From the NCBI RefSeq assembly GCF_019704555.1, contig NZ_AP024745.1, forward strand, positions 3,666,501 to 3,730,500: 64,000 nucleotides of DNA, written 5' to 3'. Both the position numbers and the translations under genes were made by a program. Positions 16,342-24,257 of the stretch are shown piece by piece (position 1 is the stretch's first letter; every line of letters starts with the position of its first letter). This DNA is from Actinoplanes sp. L3-i22 (lineage in GTDB: Bacteria; Actinomycetota; Actinomycetes; Mycobacteriales; Micromonosporaceae). Under the pieces are notes generated by a model that was given only the letters and a program-made list of their open reading frames with translations, was not told the origin of the DNA and ran no database searches.

Positions 16342-17844
16342 TCAGCCGCCGGTGAAGGTCGGCGTCGAGCCGCACTTCGCCCCGGCGTTGATGCACACCT
16401 TGACCAGCGCGCCGATCTTCGCCGGCTCCCACGCGTTCATGAAGTCGCCGTGGATCGACGACGCCATCCCGGAGGACAGCGCCAGCCCGTCCCCGCCGAG
16501 CGAGTCGTAGCCGAGCATCAGCGACAGGCTCGGGATCGCCACCGGGAAGTCGCCCTTGCAGACGCCGTTGACCGACGGACCCATGTGCGACTTGTGGTCC
16601 GGCGAGTCGACGTGCTTGCCGTCCCAGCAGTCCTGGAACGTCAGCTGGTAGATCAGGTTGCCGCCGGCCGCACACTTCGGCCAGTTCCCGTCGGCGCTGC
16701 GGCCGGTCTCGGCGCTGCCCGCGCACCAGAACTGCGAGCTGGTGCCGGCCGGCGTGGCGACCTGCTTCTTCGGGTCACCCTGGACCATCACCAGGCCCGG
16801 CGGGAACGGCCGTACCGTCGCCGGGTCCTTGATCTTCGCCCCGTAGTACGCCCGGAAGTTCTTCATCTTGACCGGGGTGCCGTTCTTCAGCAGCGTCGGC
16901 GCCCAGTACGCGCTGTTGTCGCCGGGCGCCGTGCAGGTCGTCGACTCGGCGAGCAGGTCCTTGCCGGTGCTGCTGGCGGTGACCTTCGGGCCGAAGAACG
17001 TGTGCAGGTGGGACGCGCCGGGCAGGTTCGGGAAGACGATCGGGTCGTCGGGCGTCTCGCCGGAGACCGAGCAGTCGGTGTGGAACTCGGGGACCATGGT
17101 GATGCCGGCCGGGACCGGCTTCGAGGCCACCGCGTTGTACTGGGCGAGCGCCTTGTCCCACGCGGCCTGGTCGACGTCGACCCAGCCGCCGGGGGTGGCG
17201 GCGGGCGGGGTTGAGGTCGCGGCGCTCGACGGCGTCGCGGACGGGGTGCCGGCCGGCGGCTCGGTGGTCGTGGCGGGGGAGGCCGGCGGCGTGGTCGGGG
17301 TAGCGGAGCCCGACCCCAGCAGCAGGTAGTTGAGGTTGACGAAGTCCGAGCGGGACTTGCTCTTCATGACCAGGAACAGATTCTGCTTGCCGGCCGGCGC
17401 GGCGGCGGCCTTGGCGGTGACCGTCGTCCACTTCTGCCAGCCGCCGGTCTTCGCGACCGGGAACGTGGCCAGCAGCGGGCCGGCCGGGCTGCCCAGGCGT
17501 GCCTCGACCGCGCCGCCGTCGGCGTTGTTCGAGGCGATCCGGGCGCTCAGGGTGCCGCCGCCGATGGTGACGCCCTGGTACTTCAACCAGTCGCCGTTGG
17601 CCAGCCAGCCGACGTTCTTGCCGCCGCCGGTGTCCGAGGTCTTCTCGGTCTTGGCGCCGGACTGGGCGGTGAACGCCTCGGCCTGCAGCGCGCCCGGGAC
17701 GGTGACCTCGCCGGCGTCCGCGGTCGCGATGTAGACGCCGCTCGCCCCGAGCGCCGCGACCACGGTCGCGCCCAGGATCACCCGGGTGGTCCGGCGTCGC
17801 CGCCGGGGATCCCCCGGAGCGACGTGCCTCGATTCATTAGACAT
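16342..17844 (-). CDS. Secreted DUF1996 protein with N-terminal carbohydrate-binding-like module
   Basis: 500 residues. A basic N-terminus with RRRRRTTRVILGATVVAALG forms a signal or anchor. Residues about 50-175 resemble a CBM6-like jelly roll (LQAEAFTAQSG, GGKNVGWLANGDWLKYQGV). A Pro/Thr/Ala/Ser linker follows (about 180-220). The C-terminal 270 residues are DUF1996: VPEFHTDCSVSGETPDDP, the ASHLHTFFG motif, and a WDGKHVDSPDHKSH block. DUF1996 occurs mainly in fungi and actinobacteria and is thought to act on polysaccharide; no enzymatic role is proven. Confidence 0.85.
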   Translation of the reverse strand: MSNESRHVAPGDPRRRRRTTRVILGATVVAALGASGVYIATADAGEVTVPGALQAEAFTAQSGAKTEKTSDTGGGKNVGWLANGDWLKYQGVTIGGGTLSARIASNNADGGAVEARLGSPAGPLLATFPVAKTGGWQKWTTVTAKAAAAPAGKQNLFLVMKSKSRSDFVNLNYLLLGSGSATPTTPPASPATTTEPPAGTPSATPSSAATSTPPAATPGGWVDVDQAAWDKALAQYNAVASKPVPAGITMVPEFHTDCSVSGETPDDPIVFPNLPGASHLHTFFGPKVTASSTGKDLLAESTTCTAPGDNSAYWAPTLLKNGTPVKMKNFRAYYGAKIKDPATVRPFPPGLVMVQGDPKKQVATPAGTSSQFWCAGSAETGRSADGNWPKCAAGGNLIYQLTFQDCWDGKHVDSPDHKSHMGPSVNGVCKGDFPVAIPSLSLMLGYDSLGGDGLALSSGMASSIHGDFMNAWEPAKIGALVKVCINAGAKCGSTPTFTGG

Positions 17845-18036
17845 GCGAAATCCTCAATCAACTGCCGAAGAATTGCTTCGGGACGAATTATGCGCACCTC
17901 TCACAGCTGATTCAATACGTCAAGAAAAAATTCATTTCCGCAGGTCAGAGGGGTGCTGGTGGCCGCGATCCGGCCTCTGAATAACAGTTTTTCCGAGCCG
18001 GTTCCTTAAGTTTTCTTTAAGGCTTACGGGTGGTTC
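17845..18036. promoter_or_regulatory. AT-rich divergent promoter region with a dyad
   Basis: This 192-base gap between the DUF1996 gene and the acyl-CoA dehydrogenase-like gene is much more AT-rich than its surroundings. It contains an inverted repeat CCTTAA (18004-18009) and TTAAGG (18017-18022), 14 bases before the GTG start at 18037. It is a likely promoter region for both genes, but no clear -35/-10 pair was assigned. Confidence 0.4.
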
Positions 18037-18990
18037 GTGATTGCCCGGCGAAACGCGGGGTATCCGCTCGCCGTGTTGATCGAACTTCCGGATCTGCCCC
18101 TGCCCGGCCGCGGGGCGACCGCCGAACGTCTGCGCGGGCTGACCGCGCTGGGCCGGGCCGATCTCGTCGCCTGCCGGCTCGCCGAGGGGCACGCCGACGC
18201 CGTCGCGATCCGCGCCGAGCTCGGCGACGCCTGTCCTCCCGGCGATCAGGACCATGCGGTGGGCGAGGTCCGCTGGGGCGTCTGGGCCGCCACACCCGCT
18301 TCGGTACGGGCCGAGCCCGGCCCCGAGGGCTGGCTCCTCACCGGCGACCGCCCGTGGTGCTCCGGCGCGGCCTGGTGCACCGACGCGCTGGTGACCGCGG
18401 CAGCCGACGACGGGATCCGGCTGTTCGCGGTGCGCAACGACGGCCCGTACGCGCAGCCCCTGGACGGCACCTGGCCGGCGATCGGGATGTCCGGCAGTGA
18501 CAGCCGGACGGTCCGCTTCACCGGCGTCCCGGCCCGCCCGGTCGGCGGCCCCGGCGACTACGTCGACCGTCCCGGCTTCTGGCACGGCGGCGTCGGCGTG
18601 GCCGCCTGCTGGTACGGCGGCGCGCTCGCGGTCGCCGACACCCTGCACGCCGCGGCCCGCGCCCGGGAGCTCGGCCCGCACGCGCTGGCGCACCTCGGCG
18701 CGATCGACGTCGCGGCCGGCGCGGTCCTCGACCAGGCGGCGGCCCGGATCGACGCGGAGCCCGGGGCCGACGCGCACCGGCTCGCCCTGCGGGTGCGCGC
18801 GACCGTCGAGCACGCCGCGACCGAGGTGATCGACCGGGTCGGCCGGGCGCTCGGCGCCGGGCCGCTCTGCCGCGACAACAACCACGCGCAGCGGATCGCC
18901 GACCTGACCGTCTACCTGCGCCAGAGCCACGCCGAGAGCGACCTGGAACAGCTCGGCCGGCTGCTGGCGACGGAGGAGTCACCGTGGTGA
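18037..18990 (+). CDS. Acyl-CoA dehydrogenase-like flavoprotein
   Basis: 317 residues, shorter than the usual 380. It keeps the acyl-CoA dehydrogenase beta-domain pattern (VRWGVWAATPASVRAEPGPE, GWLLTGDRPWCSGAAWCTDA, DSRTVRFTGVPARPVGGPG) and the C-terminal helical bundle (DNNHAQRIADLTVYLRQSHA), but the N-terminal helical domain is abbreviated. Start codon is uncertain (GTG 18037, or an in-frame GTG/TTG near 18073). It overlaps the PIG-L gene by 7 bases, so the three genes form one operon. Function in the cluster is unknown. Confidence 0.75.
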   Translation: MIARRNAGYPLAVLIELPDLPLPGRGATAERLRGLTALGRADLVACRLAEGHADAVAIRAELGDACPPGDQDHAVGEVRWGVWAATPASVRAEPGPEGWLLTGDRPWCSGAAWCTDALVTAAADDGIRLFAVRNDGPYAQPLDGTWPAIGMSGSDSRTVRFTGVPARPVGGPGDYVDRPGFWHGGVGVAACWYGGALAVADTLHAAARARELGPHALAHLGAIDVAAGAVLDQAAARIDAEPGADAHRLALRVRATVEHAATEVIDRVGRALGAGPLCRDNNHAQRIADLTVYLRQSHAESDLEQLGRLLATEESPW

Positions 18991-19706
18991 GACCGATCGC
19001 CGGGAACGGCACCACCGAGGAGCAGTGGCGGACCTGGACCGCGATGCGGCAGTGGCCCGAGCTCCGGCTCGACCCGCCCGGCCCGCCGCTGGTCGTCGCG
19101 CCGCACCCGGACGACGAGATCCTCGGCGTGGCCGGGCTGATGGCCATGCTCGGCGCGGCCGACCTGGCCGCGGTCACCGACGGCGAGGCGTCGCACCCCG
19201 GGTCGACCGTGCACACACCGGCCGCGCTCGCCGCGATCCGGCGCGCCGAGACCGCCGATGCGCTGAACCGGCTCGGGCTCGGCTCGGCGGTGACCCACCG
19301 GCTCGGGCACCCGGACGGCGGGATCGACGAGGACGTCCTGGCCGGGCAGCTGGCCGGGCTGCTCACCCCGGGCCGGTGGTGCCTGGTCACCTGGCGCGGG
19401 GACGGGCATCCGGACCACGAGGCGAGCGGGCGGGCGGCGGCGCGGGCGTGTGCCGAGACCGGCGCCCGGCTGCTCGAATACCCGATCTGGGCGTGGCACT
19501 GGGCGTCGCCGGACAGCCCCGACGTGCCGTGGGACCGGGCCCGGCGGGTCGATCTGCCGCCGGCCGCCCGGACCGCGAAATCCGCCGCGATAGCGGCTTT
19601 CCCGAGCCAGACCGTGCCGCTGGGCCCGGCCGAGGCGGACGCCGCGATCCTGCCGCCGCACGTCGTCGCCCGCTTCACCCGCCCGTTCGAGGTGATCTTC
19701 GCGTGA
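18984..19706 (+). CDS. PIG-L/LmbE-family deacetylase
   Basis: 240 residues. The metal-binding motif PHPDDEILGVAGLMAML near residue 35 and the second motif GDGHPDHEASGRAAARAC identify the PIG-L (LmbE) N-acetylglucosaminyl deacetylase superfamily, zinc enzymes that remove acetyl from amino sugars or related conjugates. It has no signal peptide. It overlaps the preceding acyl-CoA dehydrogenase-like gene and, by GTGA, the methyltransferase gene. The substrate is unknown. Confidence 0.85.
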   Translation: MVRPIAGNGTTEEQWRTWTAMRQWPELRLDPPGPPLVVAPHPDDEILGVAGLMAMLGAADLAAVTDGEASHPGSTVHTPAALAAIRRAETADALNRLGLGSAVTHRLGHPDGGIDEDVLAGQLAGLLTPGRWCLVTWRGDGHPDHEASGRAAARACAETGARLLEYPIWAWHWASPDSPDVPWDRARRVDLPPAARTAKSAAIAAFPSQTVPLGPAEADAAILPPHVVARFTRPFEVIFA

Positions 19707-20302
19707 CCACGCCGATCGCCTACTTCGAGCGGATGTACGCCGCCGACCCCGACCCGTGGAGCTTCGAGTCCCGCTGGTACGACGCCCGCAAGCACGCCCT
19801 GACCGTGGACGCGCTCCCGTCGCCGCGCTACCGGCGCGGGCTCGAGCCGGGCTGCTCCACCGGCCTGCTGACCGCACGGCTGGCCGCCCGCTGCGACCAC
19901 CTGCTCGCGGTCGACGCGGTCGAGTCGGCGGTGCGGACCACCGCCGGGCGGCTCGCCGGCGACCGGCACGTGCGGGTGCGGGCCGCGCGGATGCCGGACG
20001 AGTGGCCGGAGGAGACGTTCGACCTGATCGTCCTCTCCGAGCTGGGCTACTACTTCGACGACGCCGACCTGGCGACGCTGCTCGCCCGGGCGGCCGGCTC
20101 CCTCGAGCCCGGTGGCGACCTGGTGGCCGTGCACTGGCGGTGGCCGGTCGGCGAGCACGCCCGCGGCGGCGACGAGGTGCACGCCGCCCTGGCCGGAGTC
20201 CCGGGCCTGCACCGGCTGGCCCGGCACGAGGAGGCGGACTTCCTCCTGGAGGTCTTCAGCCGCGACCCGGCCTCGGTCGCGCGCCGCTCCGGCCTGCGGT
20301 GA
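19703..20302 (+). CDS. SAM-dependent methyltransferase (NodS-like)
   Basis: 199 residues. N-terminus PIAYFERMYAADPDPWSFES, then RWYDARKHALTVDAL, is typical of the NodS-like family. The SAM-binding motif is LEPGCSTGLLTARLA with DAVESAV as acidic strand-2 end, followed by DLIVLSELGYYFDD and EPGGDLVAVHWRWPV. NodS methylates a chitin-oligosaccharide amine; after a PIG-L deacetylase, N-methylation of a freed amine is an attractive guess. GTG 19703 overlaps the upstream stop. Confidence 0.8.
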   Translation: MTTPIAYFERMYAADPDPWSFESRWYDARKHALTVDALPSPRYRRGLEPGCSTGLLTARLAARCDHLLAVDAVESAVRTTAGRLAGDRHVRVRAARMPDEWPEETFDLIVLSELGYYFDDADLATLLARAAGSLEPGGDLVAVHWRWPVGEHARGGDEVHAALAGVPGLHRLARHEEADFLLEVFSRDPASVARRSGLR

Positions 20303-20552
20303 TCGCCGTCGTCGTCCCGGCCCACGACGAGCGCGCGCGGCTGCCGGCCTGCCTCGCCGCGCTGCGGGCGGCTTTCCGCCGGTCACCCACGACGAGGACC
20401 GGGGCCTGGTCGACGCGGTCCGGGCGGCCGGCGGCCGGGTGGTGACCGACGCCCGCTGCCCGGTGCGGACCAGTGCCCGCCCGGACGGCCGCGCCCCGGA
20501 CGGGTTTTCTGTTCACCTCAATAATCTTTACGACCGGTCGGTCTTTTTGTAG
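20299..20552 (+). pseudogene. Family 2 glycosyltransferase remnant with internal deletion and frameshift
   Basis: GTG 20299 overlaps the methyltransferase stop and opens VIAVVVPAHDERARLPACLA, the normal N-terminus of a GT2 enzyme. After about 25 codons the sequence jumps: a second frame reads VTHDEDRGLVDAVRAAGGRV, then PVRTSARPDGRAPDGF, which looks like the C-terminus of the same family. The middle, including the DxD catalytic region, is gone, and the two parts are in different frames. The final residues run into the TetR promoter. The gene is presumably dead. Confidence 0.75.
20531..20540. promoter_or_regulatory. Palindromic TetR operator candidate
   Basis: CGACCGGTCG is a perfect 10-bp palindrome 22 bases before the TetR start; partial symmetry continues outside (GTC repeated on the right). 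It would overlap the promoter of the TetR-thioesterase-hydrolase operon and suits auto-repression. Confidence 0.5.
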
Positions 20553-20562
20553 GGTCGAGGGC

Positions 20563-21177
20563 ATGACCCAGGACGGCCGGCTGCTCCGCGGCGAACGCAC
20601 CCGCACCGCGGTGCTCGACCAGGCGCTGCTGCTCGCCACCGTCGACGGGCTGGACGGGCTGTCGCTCGGCCAGGTCGCCGCGGCGCACGGGGTCAGCAAG
20701 TCCGGCCTGTTCGCGCACTGGCGCTCCAAGGAGTCGCTGCAGCTCGCGGTGATCGACCACGCCCGGGCGCAGTGGACCGAGCGGGTCATCCGGCCGGCGC
20801 TCGCCGAGCCGGCCGGGGTGCGCCAGGTGTGGTCCGTGCACGACCACCGGCTCGGGTTCTACGAGTCCGGGGCGCTGCCCGGCCGGTGCTTCTTCGCCAA
20901 CGCGCACTTCGAGTTCAACGCCCGCCCGGGGGTGATCCGGGATCGGCTCGCCACCGAGCAGTCCGACTGGATGGCGTTCCTGACCCGGGTCGCCGCCGAG
21001 GGCGCCGACCTGCGGCCGGGCACCGATCCGGCACAGCTGGCGTATCTGATCGAGTCGCTCGGGGTGTGCGCGGTCATGCGCCCCTCGCCGGCGAGCTTCC
21101 GGCACGCGCGCCGGGTGCTGCACGACTTCCTCCGTACCGTCGCCATTGATCCTGATTCTCTCCCGGAGCTGACATGA
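20563..21177 (+). CDS. TetR-family regulator
   Basis: 204 residues. DNA-binding domain: RTRTAVLDQALLLATVDGL, then LSLGQVAAAHGVSKSGLFAH and WRSKESLQLAVIDHAR. The C-terminal domain contains LPGRCFFANAHFEFNARPGV, a motif seen in a common actinobacterial TetR subgroup. Start is ATG 20563. Its stop overlaps the thioesterase start (ATGA), so it is the first gene of a three-gene operon and probably regulates it through the palindrome upstream. Confidence 0.85.
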   Translation: MTQDGRLLRGERTRTAVLDQALLLATVDGLDGLSLGQVAAAHGVSKSGLFAHWRSKESLQLAVIDHARAQWTERVIRPALAEPAGVRQVWSVHDHRLGFYESGALPGRCFFANAHFEFNARPGVIRDRLATEQSDWMAFLTRVAAEGADLRPGTDPAQLAYLIESLGVCAVMRPSPASFRHARRVLHDFLRTVAIDPDSLPELT

Positions 21178-21623
21178 CAACCGTGACCGAAGCCGGCGCC
21201 ATCATTCCCATGCCGGTGCACTTCGACGACCTGGACGCGATGGGGGTCCTGCACAACGCGCGCTACGCGGTGCTGGTCGAACGCGCCGTGATCCAGTGGT
21301 GGAACGAGCACGGCGTCTCGTTCTCCGGTGGCCGCCCGACCACGCCGGACGCGTTCAACGTGGTCCGGGAGTACGGGATCACCTTCCACCGCCCGGTGAC
21401 CGGGACCGGCGACATCGTCGTCCACTTCTGGATCGACCACCTGGGCTCGACCAGTGCCACCTACGGTTTCCGGGTCACCTCCACCGACGGCGGGATCGTG
21501 CACGCCGAGGGCAAGCGGGTGAACGTCCGGCTGGACCCGGCCACCATGCGCCCGGCCCCGTGGACCGAGCCGGGCCGGGAGATCGCCGCGACCCTGCTGC
21601 GGCCCGGCAAGATGGGTGGATGA
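21174..21623 (+). CDS. Hotdog-fold acyl-CoA thioesterase
   Basis: 149 residues. The motif MPVHFDDLDAMGVLHNARYA is the 4-hydroxybenzoyl-CoA thioesterase-type signature, with the catalytic aspartate in the D-x-D-x-M-G-x-x-H-N-x-x-Y pattern. These enzymes hydrolyse acyl-CoA thioesters in the cytoplasm. It is translationally coupled to the TetR gene upstream and to the hydrolase downstream through ATGA overlaps at both ends. Substrate unknown. Confidence 0.85.
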   Translation: MTTVTEAGAIIPMPVHFDDLDAMGVLHNARYAVLVERAVIQWWNEHGVSFSGGRPTTPDAFNVVREYGITFHRPVTGTGDIVVHFWIDHLGSTSATYGFRVTSTDGGIVHAEGKRVNVRLDPATMRPAPWTEPGREIAATLLRPGKMGG

Positions 21624-22639
21624 GCACCTTCGTCCTGATCCACGGCGCCGGCGACGTCGGCTGGTACTGGCACCTCGTCGAGGCCGAACTACGAGCGCGC
21701 GGCCACGACGTCGTCGCGCCGGACCTGCCCTGTGACGACGACACCGCCGGCCTGGTCGAGTACGCCGACGCCGTGGTCGCCGCGATCGGTGACCGGACGG
21801 ACCTGGTCGTCGTCGGGCAGTCGCTGGGCGGCTTCATCGCGCCGCTGGTCTGCGCGCGCGTGCCGGTCGACCAGCTGATCCTGGTCGCGCCGATGATCCC
21901 GGCGCCGGGCGAGTCGCCCGCTGAGTACTGGTCGCACACCGGCTGGGACGTGCACGGCGACTTCGACGACTGGTTCTACCAGGATGTCCCGCCCGAGCTG
22001 GCCGCCGAGGCCCGCCGGCACGGGCGCGCCCAGTCCGAGGCCCGGCTGGGCGAGCCGTCGCCGCTGACCGCGTGGCCCGACGTGCCCACCCGGGTGCTGA
22101 TCTGCCGCGACGACCGGATGTTCCCGCCCGACTACCTGCGCCGGGTCGCGCGGGAGCGGCTCGGCGTGGTGCCCGACGAGATCGACGGCGGTCACACGCC
22201 CGCGCTGAGCCGGCCGGTGGAATTGGCGGGGCGGCTCGACGCGTACGTCTCAATCCCGGTTTTGATCCGGACTTTTTTCGCGGCCTTCGCCTCCGGCGAC
22301 GACCTCGACGAACGCCTCGGCGCGCTGCGCCGCGCTTTCCTGCCCGGTGCGATCATCGTCCGCACCTGCGGGTCAGAGCCTGAGGTGTACGACGTGGAAG
22401 GCTTCATCGCCCCACGCCGCGCCCTGCTGAGCGGCGACGGGCTGACCGGCTTCCGGGAGTGGGAGGTCACCGGCCGCACCGAGGTGTACGGCGACGTCGC
22501 CCAGCACTTCTGCACCTACGCGAAGTCGTGGACCCGGGACGGCGCCGAGCACACCGGCCGCGGCGCCAAGACGATGCAGTTCGCCCGGACAGCGGCCGGC
22601 TGGCGCCTTTCCGCGGTTGCCTGGGACGACGAACGTTAG
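21620..22639 (+). CDS. Alpha/beta hydrolase fused to a SnoaL-like domain
   Basis: 339 residues. Residues 1-230 are an alpha/beta hydrolase: FVLIHGAGDVGWYWHLVEAE, nucleophile elbow VVGQSLGGFIA (GxSxG), later VLICRDDRMFPP for the acid and GGHTPALSRP for the histidine. After the usual end (ELAGRLDAYV) the frame continues without a break into IPVLIRTFFAAFASGDDLDE and later YGDVAQHFCTYAKSW, a nuclear-transport-factor-2/SnoaL-like domain of about 105 residues. The two are normally separate proteins. The stop overlaps the convergent GH5 gene by 4 bases. Confidence 0.8.
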   Translation: MSTFVLIHGAGDVGWYWHLVEAELRARGHDVVAPDLPCDDDTAGLVEYADAVVAAIGDRTDLVVVGQSLGGFIAPLVCARVPVDQLILVAPMIPAPGESPAEYWSHTGWDVHGDFDDWFYQDVPPELAAEARRHGRAQSEARLGEPSPLTAWPDVPTRVLICRDDRMFPPDYLRRVARERLGVVPDEIDGGHTPALSRPVELAGRLDAYVSIPVLIRTFFAAFASGDDLDERLGALRRAFLPGAIIVRTCGSEPEVYDVEGFIAPRRALLSGDGLTGFREWEVTGRTEVYGDVAQHFCTYAKSWTRDGAEHTGRGAKTMQFARTAAGWRLSAVAWDDER

Positions 22640-24141
22640 GACGCGTCGATGCGCACGTCGTCGAACCAGACCGAGCCCAGGTTGTCGCCGGACTTCAGGT
22701 GCAGCTGGACGCCGGCCGCGTCGTCCGGCGCGACCGTCTCGACGGTCAGCCGGGTCCAGTCGGTGGTGCCCCGGGGCAGCCGCGCCGACCGGTCCTGACG
22801 GATCCAGCGGCCGTCGGCGTCGAACCAGCTCAGCGCGATCTCGGTGGTCCCGGTCGCGTCCGCGCCGCGGGCCCACGCCGACGCCGTCCAGGTCTGGCCG
22901 CCCACCACCGGGGTGACCGGGGAGATCCGCAGCGACGGCAGGCCGCGCGAGCTCCGGCCGGTGCCGGAGAACCGCACCGACCGGGAACCGGCGTGCGCGA
23001 CCTCGTCGGTCTGCTGGGCGACCCCGCCCTCCGGGAAGTTGTCCCGCCACGGCGAGTCGGTGTTGTCCTGCTCGAAGCTGAGGTCCAGCACGTCCTCGGC
23101 GGATTCGGTGCCGGACCAGGCGGACCGGACCACGGCGGCGGCCGGCTTGGCGGTGCCGTCGGTGCGGTAGAGGCCGAACTGGTACTGCGCCGGCAGCGTC
23201 GCCACCATCGAGCCGGCCGGGATCGAGCCCTCGGTGAAGTCGGTCAGCGTCCACGGCGACACCGAGCGGACCCCGGCGACCGCCGCCGCCCGGAAGACCC
23301 GGGCCAGGTAGGCGGCCTGCTCGCCGGGACTGCCGACGCCGGTGCTCAGGCCGGTCTCGCCGATCACCATCAGGTTCGGCGCGACCGCGGCGCGGGCCCG
23401 CACGATGTCGGTGAGCGCCTTCTCGGACTCGCCGTAGAAGTGGAAGTCGTAGTAGTCCAGCGTCACGTCGCCGAGCACGTCGCGCAGCTCGGCCAGCCCG
23501 TCCGGGCCGGCGTGCCCGTCGACCGACACGGTCAGCGGCATCGTCGGCGCGAGCGCGCGGATCGCCGGGATCACGGTCCGGACCCAGCGCACGGCCGGCT
23601 CGTCCTCCGGCGACATCTCGTTCTTCACCTCGACCGCGATCACCCGCGGGTCGTCGGTGTACGGCCCGATCACGGCCCGCGCCCAGTCGACGCTCCCGCG
23701 CACGCTCTTGTAGTGCGACCACCAGTCGAACAGGGTCAGCTTCACGGCGAGCCCGTGCAGCGCCGCGATGCTGATGAAGTCGCTGAGCCTGTCCAGGTAC
23801 TCGGGCCGCGGCGTGGGGAAGCCGAACACCCGGGGGAACACCACGATCCGCACGCTGTCCGCGCCGAGCGCGGCGATCCGGCCCAGGTCGCTGTCGACCT
23901 GCACCGCGTCGAACCGGGTCCACATCGCCGACCAGCCGGCGCCCGAGGGGTAGTAGTTCATGGTCTTCGCCCCGGCGACGGCGGCGAGCCGCCCGGCCAG
24001 GGTCGGAGCACCGTCGGCGGCGGCCGTCACGGGCGCGGTTCCGGCCTCCGGTTCGTCGGCGGAGGCGGGCACCGCTGGGGCGAGGACACCCACGGTCAGC
24101 AGGAAAGACAGGGCGAGGGCACGAAAGCGTTCACTGCTCAT
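22636..24141 (-). CDS. Secreted GH5-like cellulase-family glycosidase with C-terminal carbohydrate-binding-like module
   Basis: 501 residues. Signal peptide MSSERFRALALSFLLTVGVL then PAVPASA. The barrel shows GH5/clan A features: RIAALGADSVRIVVFPRVFG, acid/base candidate VIAVEVKNEMS and nucleophile candidate LMVIGETGLS, with HFYGESE. The last 150 residues (LDLSFEQDNTDSPWRD to WFDDVRIDAS) form a CBM4/9/22-like jelly roll. It probably hydrolyses a beta-glycan outside the cell. Start at MSSERFRA; a 29-residue extension upstream has no signal character. Confidence 0.78.
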   Translation of the reverse strand: MSSERFRALALSFLLTVGVLAPAVPASADEPEAGTAPVTAAADGAPTLAGRLAAVAGAKTMNYYPSGAGWSAMWTRFDAVQVDSDLGRIAALGADSVRIVVFPRVFGFPTPRPEYLDRLSDFISIAALHGLAVKLTLFDWWSHYKSVRGSVDWARAVIGPYTDDPRVIAVEVKNEMSPEDEPAVRWVRTVIPAIRALAPTMPLTVSVDGHAGPDGLAELRDVLGDVTLDYYDFHFYGESEKALTDIVRARAAVAPNLMVIGETGLSTGVGSPGEQAAYLARVFRAAAVAGVRSVSPWTLTDFTEGSIPAGSMVATLPAQYQFGLYRTDGTAKPAAAVVRSAWSGTESAEDVLDLSFEQDNTDSPWRDNFPEGGVAQQTDEVAHAGSRSVRFSGTGRSSRGLPSLRISPVTPVVGGQTWTASAWARGADATGTTEIALSWFDADGRWIRQDRSARLPRGTTDWTRLTVETVAPDDAAGVQLHLKSGDNLGSVWFDDVRIDAS

Positions 24142-24257
24142 CGAGGTACGGCGTCCTTTCACGTCATCGTCGCGGCATGAACCGTTTCGGCCCGCCCGAG
24201 ACGACGCGGAGTTCAGCCCGGTTGCCAACCGGACACCATCCGGTGCAGGGTCGTGCC

